Assembly (NCBI RefSeq): GCF_036699995.1
Contig: NZ_CP144906.1
Span: forward strand, 3,917,001-3,981,000
Source of the DNA: Clostridium beijerinckii
GTDB lineage: Bacteria; Bacillota; Clostridia; Clostridiales; Clostridiaceae
Reading direction: 5' to 3'
DNA: 64,000 bases
Shown: piece after piece, positions 61,389 through 64,000 of the stretch
How the letters are laid out: each line of letters opens with the position of its first letter
How positions within the stretch are numbered: the stretch's first letter is position 1
The notes under the pieces: generated by a model
The model's input: only the letters and a program-made list of their open reading frames with translations
Databases searched by the model: none
What the model was told of the DNA's origin: nothing
Translations under genes and position numbers: made by a program

Positions 61389-62633
61389 ATGATAAACAAA
61401 AAAACAAATAGGCTATTAAGCTCCATACTGGGGGCTGCTTTAATTGTTGGCCTTATTCAAATGCCTGCCTTTGCTGTTGATAATGTACAAGCTCAATCAT
61501 CCTATGCAGTTAACTCTGGATTAATTGGAAATAACAATTCTGTTGAGCAAAATGGAGTCAAGATAACTCTAAACAGTGTTGTTGGAACAAAAAATGACCT
61601 CAAAGCTACAATCACAATACAAACCCCAACGCCTTTTGATAAAGATGACAGAGAAGAAACAAATGTTTTATTAAATTATGGTGACAATAAATTTAATGGT
61701 GGAAGTACGTCATTTATACATACAGATGACAAGACATTAGTTATAACCATTGAATATAGATTGAATAAATCTGTATTACCTGAAAAAGGCCCTTTAAGAA
61801 TTGATGTAGTAATGCAAAAATACAAGGTTAATGTTGGATTAGATGCAAACGTTGATTTTTCAGACTCATTAAAAAATTCAATGGAAAAGGATTATTCAAT
61901 TAAAATTCCTCAATTTAATTCTACATTTAATAAGTTAGAATCCGATATTTTGGGGACTCATCTTTCTTTCAGTGAACCGGAAGAAACTTCTTTAATGAGG
62001 AATAATGATGTATTAACAGAACATTCCTTTATCTTAAAAGCTGGAGATAAAATGTATTTGTTGAGACATTCTAATAGCTATTCATCTGGCAGTGATGAAA
62101 ATGACAGGTCAATGGTAACTACTTATGACGCAGAAGGAGCAACTTATGAAAAGATCAAAGATCAAACAGCTATAAGCTTAATCCCTATAAGTTTTACTAT
62201 TAACTCAAAGGATCAAAAAAACTTATATAAAGAAGAACATAATGATAAAGACATGCAGACTATCAATAATGTAAGTTATGCCAAGACTTTTGATTTTTCT
62301 GATGGAAGTAAAGGCGAAATCTATAATATTCAAAGAGACGATAATAGCGTAAAAGTTTATCTAAAAGGCGTAAATGAAAAAGAAAGTTTATTACTTGCAA
62401 GTAGTTTGTTTATGGATTATAAACATGAGAATAGTAAAAAAGATTATTATGATCATGATTATTACGACGGTAACGAACGCACTACTTTCTCTAAGGACCC
62501 AAATGATTCTTTGGGTTATATTGTAGAATTTAGTAATGTAAAAAAAGATGTAAATACTCAAATAGACTATGATCCAACTATAAGTTTAATTAATGCATAT
62601 ACTGTTGGGGATGAGATTCAATTATCTAAATAA
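61389..62633 (+). CDS. Secreted DUF4179/DUF5643-like protein, copy 2
   Basis: 414 residues. Signal peptide ends PAFAVDN at ~residue 29. SVEQNGVKITLNSVVGTKND, LKATITIQTPTPFDKDDREE, LRIDVVMQKYKVNVGLDANV, AKTFDFSDGSKGEIYNIQRD match copy 1 domain for domain. GAGGAG lies before the start. The 66-nt gap to copy 1 and the terminator after it make one two-gene unit, divergent from the sigma/anti-sigma pair across 59719-60032. Confidence 0.78.
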   Translation: MINKKTNRLLSSILGAALIVGLIQMPAFAVDNVQAQSSYAVNSGLIGNNNSVEQNGVKITLNSVVGTKNDLKATITIQTPTPFDKDDREETNVLLNYGDNKFNGGSTSFIHTDDKTLVITIEYRLNKSVLPEKGPLRIDVVMQKYKVNVGLDANVDFSDSLKNSMEKDYSIKIPQFNSTFNKLESDILGTHLSFSEPEETSLMRNNDVLTEHSFILKAGDKMYLLRHSNSYSSGSDENDRSMVTTYDAEGATYEKIKDQTAISLIPISFTINSKDQKNLYKEEHNDKDMQTINNVSYAKTFDFSDGSKGEIYNIQRDDNSVKVYLKGVNEKESLLLASSLFMDYKHENSKKDYYDHDYYDGNERTTFSKDPNDSLGYIVEFSNVKKDVNTQIDYDPTISLINAYTVGDEIQLSK

Positions 62634-62686
62634 ATATATCAAAGTTATAGTCTAAATCTAGATACCTGATATTTATTTAAACAAAT

Positions 62687-62725
62687 GAAGCCTCACTATA
62701 GATATCTAATTTATAGTGAGGCTTC
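62687..62725 (+). terminator. Terminator of the secreted-protein pair
   Basis: Perfect 14-bp stem GAAGCCTCACTATA/TATAGTGAGGCTTC with an 11-nt loop and ATTTTATT. The rest of 62634-62893 shows no gene. Confidence 0.92.
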
Positions 62726-62893
62726 ATTTTATTAAGAATCTTAAATTATTATTAAATACATAATTTCTTGTGTCTATTAATTTAAGAGACTCAAGAACAT
62801 CTTAATGATTCATTCCATAAACAAAGTGTTTAAAACTTTAGAAATACATTTCTCAAATTCATATTCCATCATATCCCATTAGAATTCTTTATT

Positions 62894-64000
62894 CTAAACT
62901 TTAAATTTATTTGCTTCCTCTATCATTTCATTAGTCATATCACTAAGCATTTGTGCAGAAGAAGATACTTCTTCTGTTGAAGCATTCACTTCCTCTGATG
63001 ATGCTGAAATTTCTTCTGCTGATGCCGAGACTTCTACTGAAATTGAAGATAATCCATTTATTCTATTTAAAATGGCATTCTTATCATTTTCTATATTATC
63101 AGCAGAACTTTTAACTGTTTCAATTTTAGGAATTACTTCATCCACTGCTTGTATTATTTTCTTGAAAGATGCTATTGAATTATCTATAATTTTACCTTGA
63201 TTTCTCATTTCATCATCCATAGTGGTCGATTCTTGAACTATGATATCAGCATTATTAGATATTAAACTTATTAATTTACTAATATTTTCAGATGATTCTT
63301 TTGATTGTTCAGCAAGCTTTCTTATTTCATCAGCAACTACTGAAAATCCTCTTCCTGCTTCTCCTGCCCTAGCTGCTTCAATAGCAGCATTTAGTGCCAA
63401 TAAATCTGTTTGTTCTGCAATACTATTTATAAGGCTTGTAATCTCATTTATTTCATTTATGTCTTTTCCAAGTGATATAACTTTACTATAAAACTCTTTA
63501 AATGAATTACTCACATTTATTACTGATTGATTTAATCCTTTCATTTCGCTACTGCTATCATTTGCCATTAAACTTATTTCTCTAGAATTCGAATCTACAA
63601 CTTGTATCTCTTTAACCATTCTCGATAACTTATTACTAAATTCATCAAGAATATCTGTTATATTTATTAACTCTTCAGATTGATTACTTGTCCCTTTCGC
63701 AACTTCAGATATTGCTTCTGCAACATTATGTGATACGCTTGCTATCTCTTCTGATATCGATGCTAGATTTTCTGATTGTGAATTAATATTGGAAGAATTT
63801 TCTTTTATTTTTTTAATCATTATTCCTAAAGATTCTTGCATTGATTTCATTGCATTAGTCATAGCACCGATTTCATCTTTTGAATTCAAATACCTATTAG
63901 AAACTTCTTCACATAGATTACCTTCCGCTAGTAATTCCATGTGCTTTGATGTAGACTTTATTCCCTTAGATATACTATTTGAAATTATGTATATTATACC
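62894..64000 (-). CDS. Methyl-accepting chemotaxis protein, C-terminal part
   Basis: The gene enters from the right edge; 369 residues are visible. The first lie at the end of a transmembrane helix ([11 protein letters not shown]), followed by a HAMP domain ([34 protein letters not shown]). The long signalling coiled coil follows, with hairpin tip [40 protein letters not shown] as in all MCPs. The helical end has Glu/Ser methylation-type repeats ([20 protein letters not shown]). Sensor domain is outside the window. Confidence 0.96.
   Translation of the reverse strand, partial: GIIYIISNSISKGIKSTSKHMELLAEGNLCEEVSNRYLNSKDEIGAMTNAMKSMQESLGIMIKKIKENSSNINSQSENLASISEEIASVSHNVAEAISEVAKGTSNQSEELINITDILDEFSNKLSRMVKEIQVVDSNSREISLMANDSSSEMKGLNQSVINVSNSFKEFYSKVISLGKDINEINEITSLINSIAEQTDLLALNAAIEAARAGEAGRGFSVVADEIRKLAEQSKESSENISKLISLISNNADIIVQESTTMDDEMRNQGKIIDNSIASFKKIIQAVDEVIPKIETVKSSADNIENDKNAILNRINGLSSISVEVSASAEEISASSEEVNASTEEVSSSAQMLSDMTNEMIEEANKFKV

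Overview
The window is low-GC, anaerobic-Firmicute DNA, most likely a saccharolytic Clostridium. Evidence: strong AGGAGG-type ribosome binding sites, choline-binding (GWWYTEG) surface proteins, a T-box before lysS, ferredoxin/flavodoxin (EFR1) proteins, HxlR/TetR/AraC regulators and many flavodoxin-like reductases. No tRNA, rRNA, CRISPR array, prophage or intact insertion sequence was seen. It is an accessory-rich chromosomal stretch of short regulator-plus-enzyme modules, with many decayed gene copies between them.

Layout. 0-6 kb: end of a B12-binding radical SAM gene, a ketopantoate-reductase-like gene, a secreted GH113-like protein, an internally duplicated small protein, GNAT, a secreted leucine-rich-repeat protein and a flavodoxin. 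6-9.3 kb: one leftward operon of two UBA/DUF4342 membrane proteins and an OmpR/HisKA two-component system, with a structured RNA element between the DUF4342 genes. 9.5-16 kb: a glycosyltransferase, then a membrane flavin electron-transfer module (ApbE, FMN-binding lipoprotein, FMN-binding polyferredoxin) with a Fur-like box and a TetR regulator. 16-28 kb: HxlR/EFR1, AraC, FMN reductase, small membrane proteins, a second EFR1, LysR/nitroreductase. 28-32 kb: repeats, a 55-aa ORF, and lysS under a T-box that contains a second copy of the 8.6-kb RNA element. 32-47 kb: a chain of divergent regulator/oxidoreductase pairs (MerR/reductase, TetR/EFR1, TetR/ketopantoate reductase, TetR/SnoaL plus flavodoxin, TetR/SDR), a PadR/esterase pair, murI and a ferredoxin-nitroreductase with its TetR. 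47-58 kb: DUF421, DUF2200 copies, GNAT, WYL/VOC pair, a virginiamycin B lyase homologue, SEC-C methionine aminopeptidase, XRE-DUF5680, methyltransferase, flavodoxin/HxlR. 58-64 kb: ECF sigma/anti-sigma pair, two paralogous secreted proteins and the C-terminal part of a chemotaxis receptor.

How it works together: most of the window looks like redox and xenobiotic response gear. Small flavin or Fe-S enzymes sit beside a dedicated repressor, with palindromic operators visible in the divergent gaps.

The strongest unexplained signals are (1) a ~145-nt RNA element present twice, once with its own extended -10 promoter and immediately before a DUF4342 gene, and once inserted in the lysS T-box; (2) twin dyads with identical 12-bp spacers and an identical 56-bp offset before two redox genes 21 kb apart; and (3) two dispersed non-coding repeat families.
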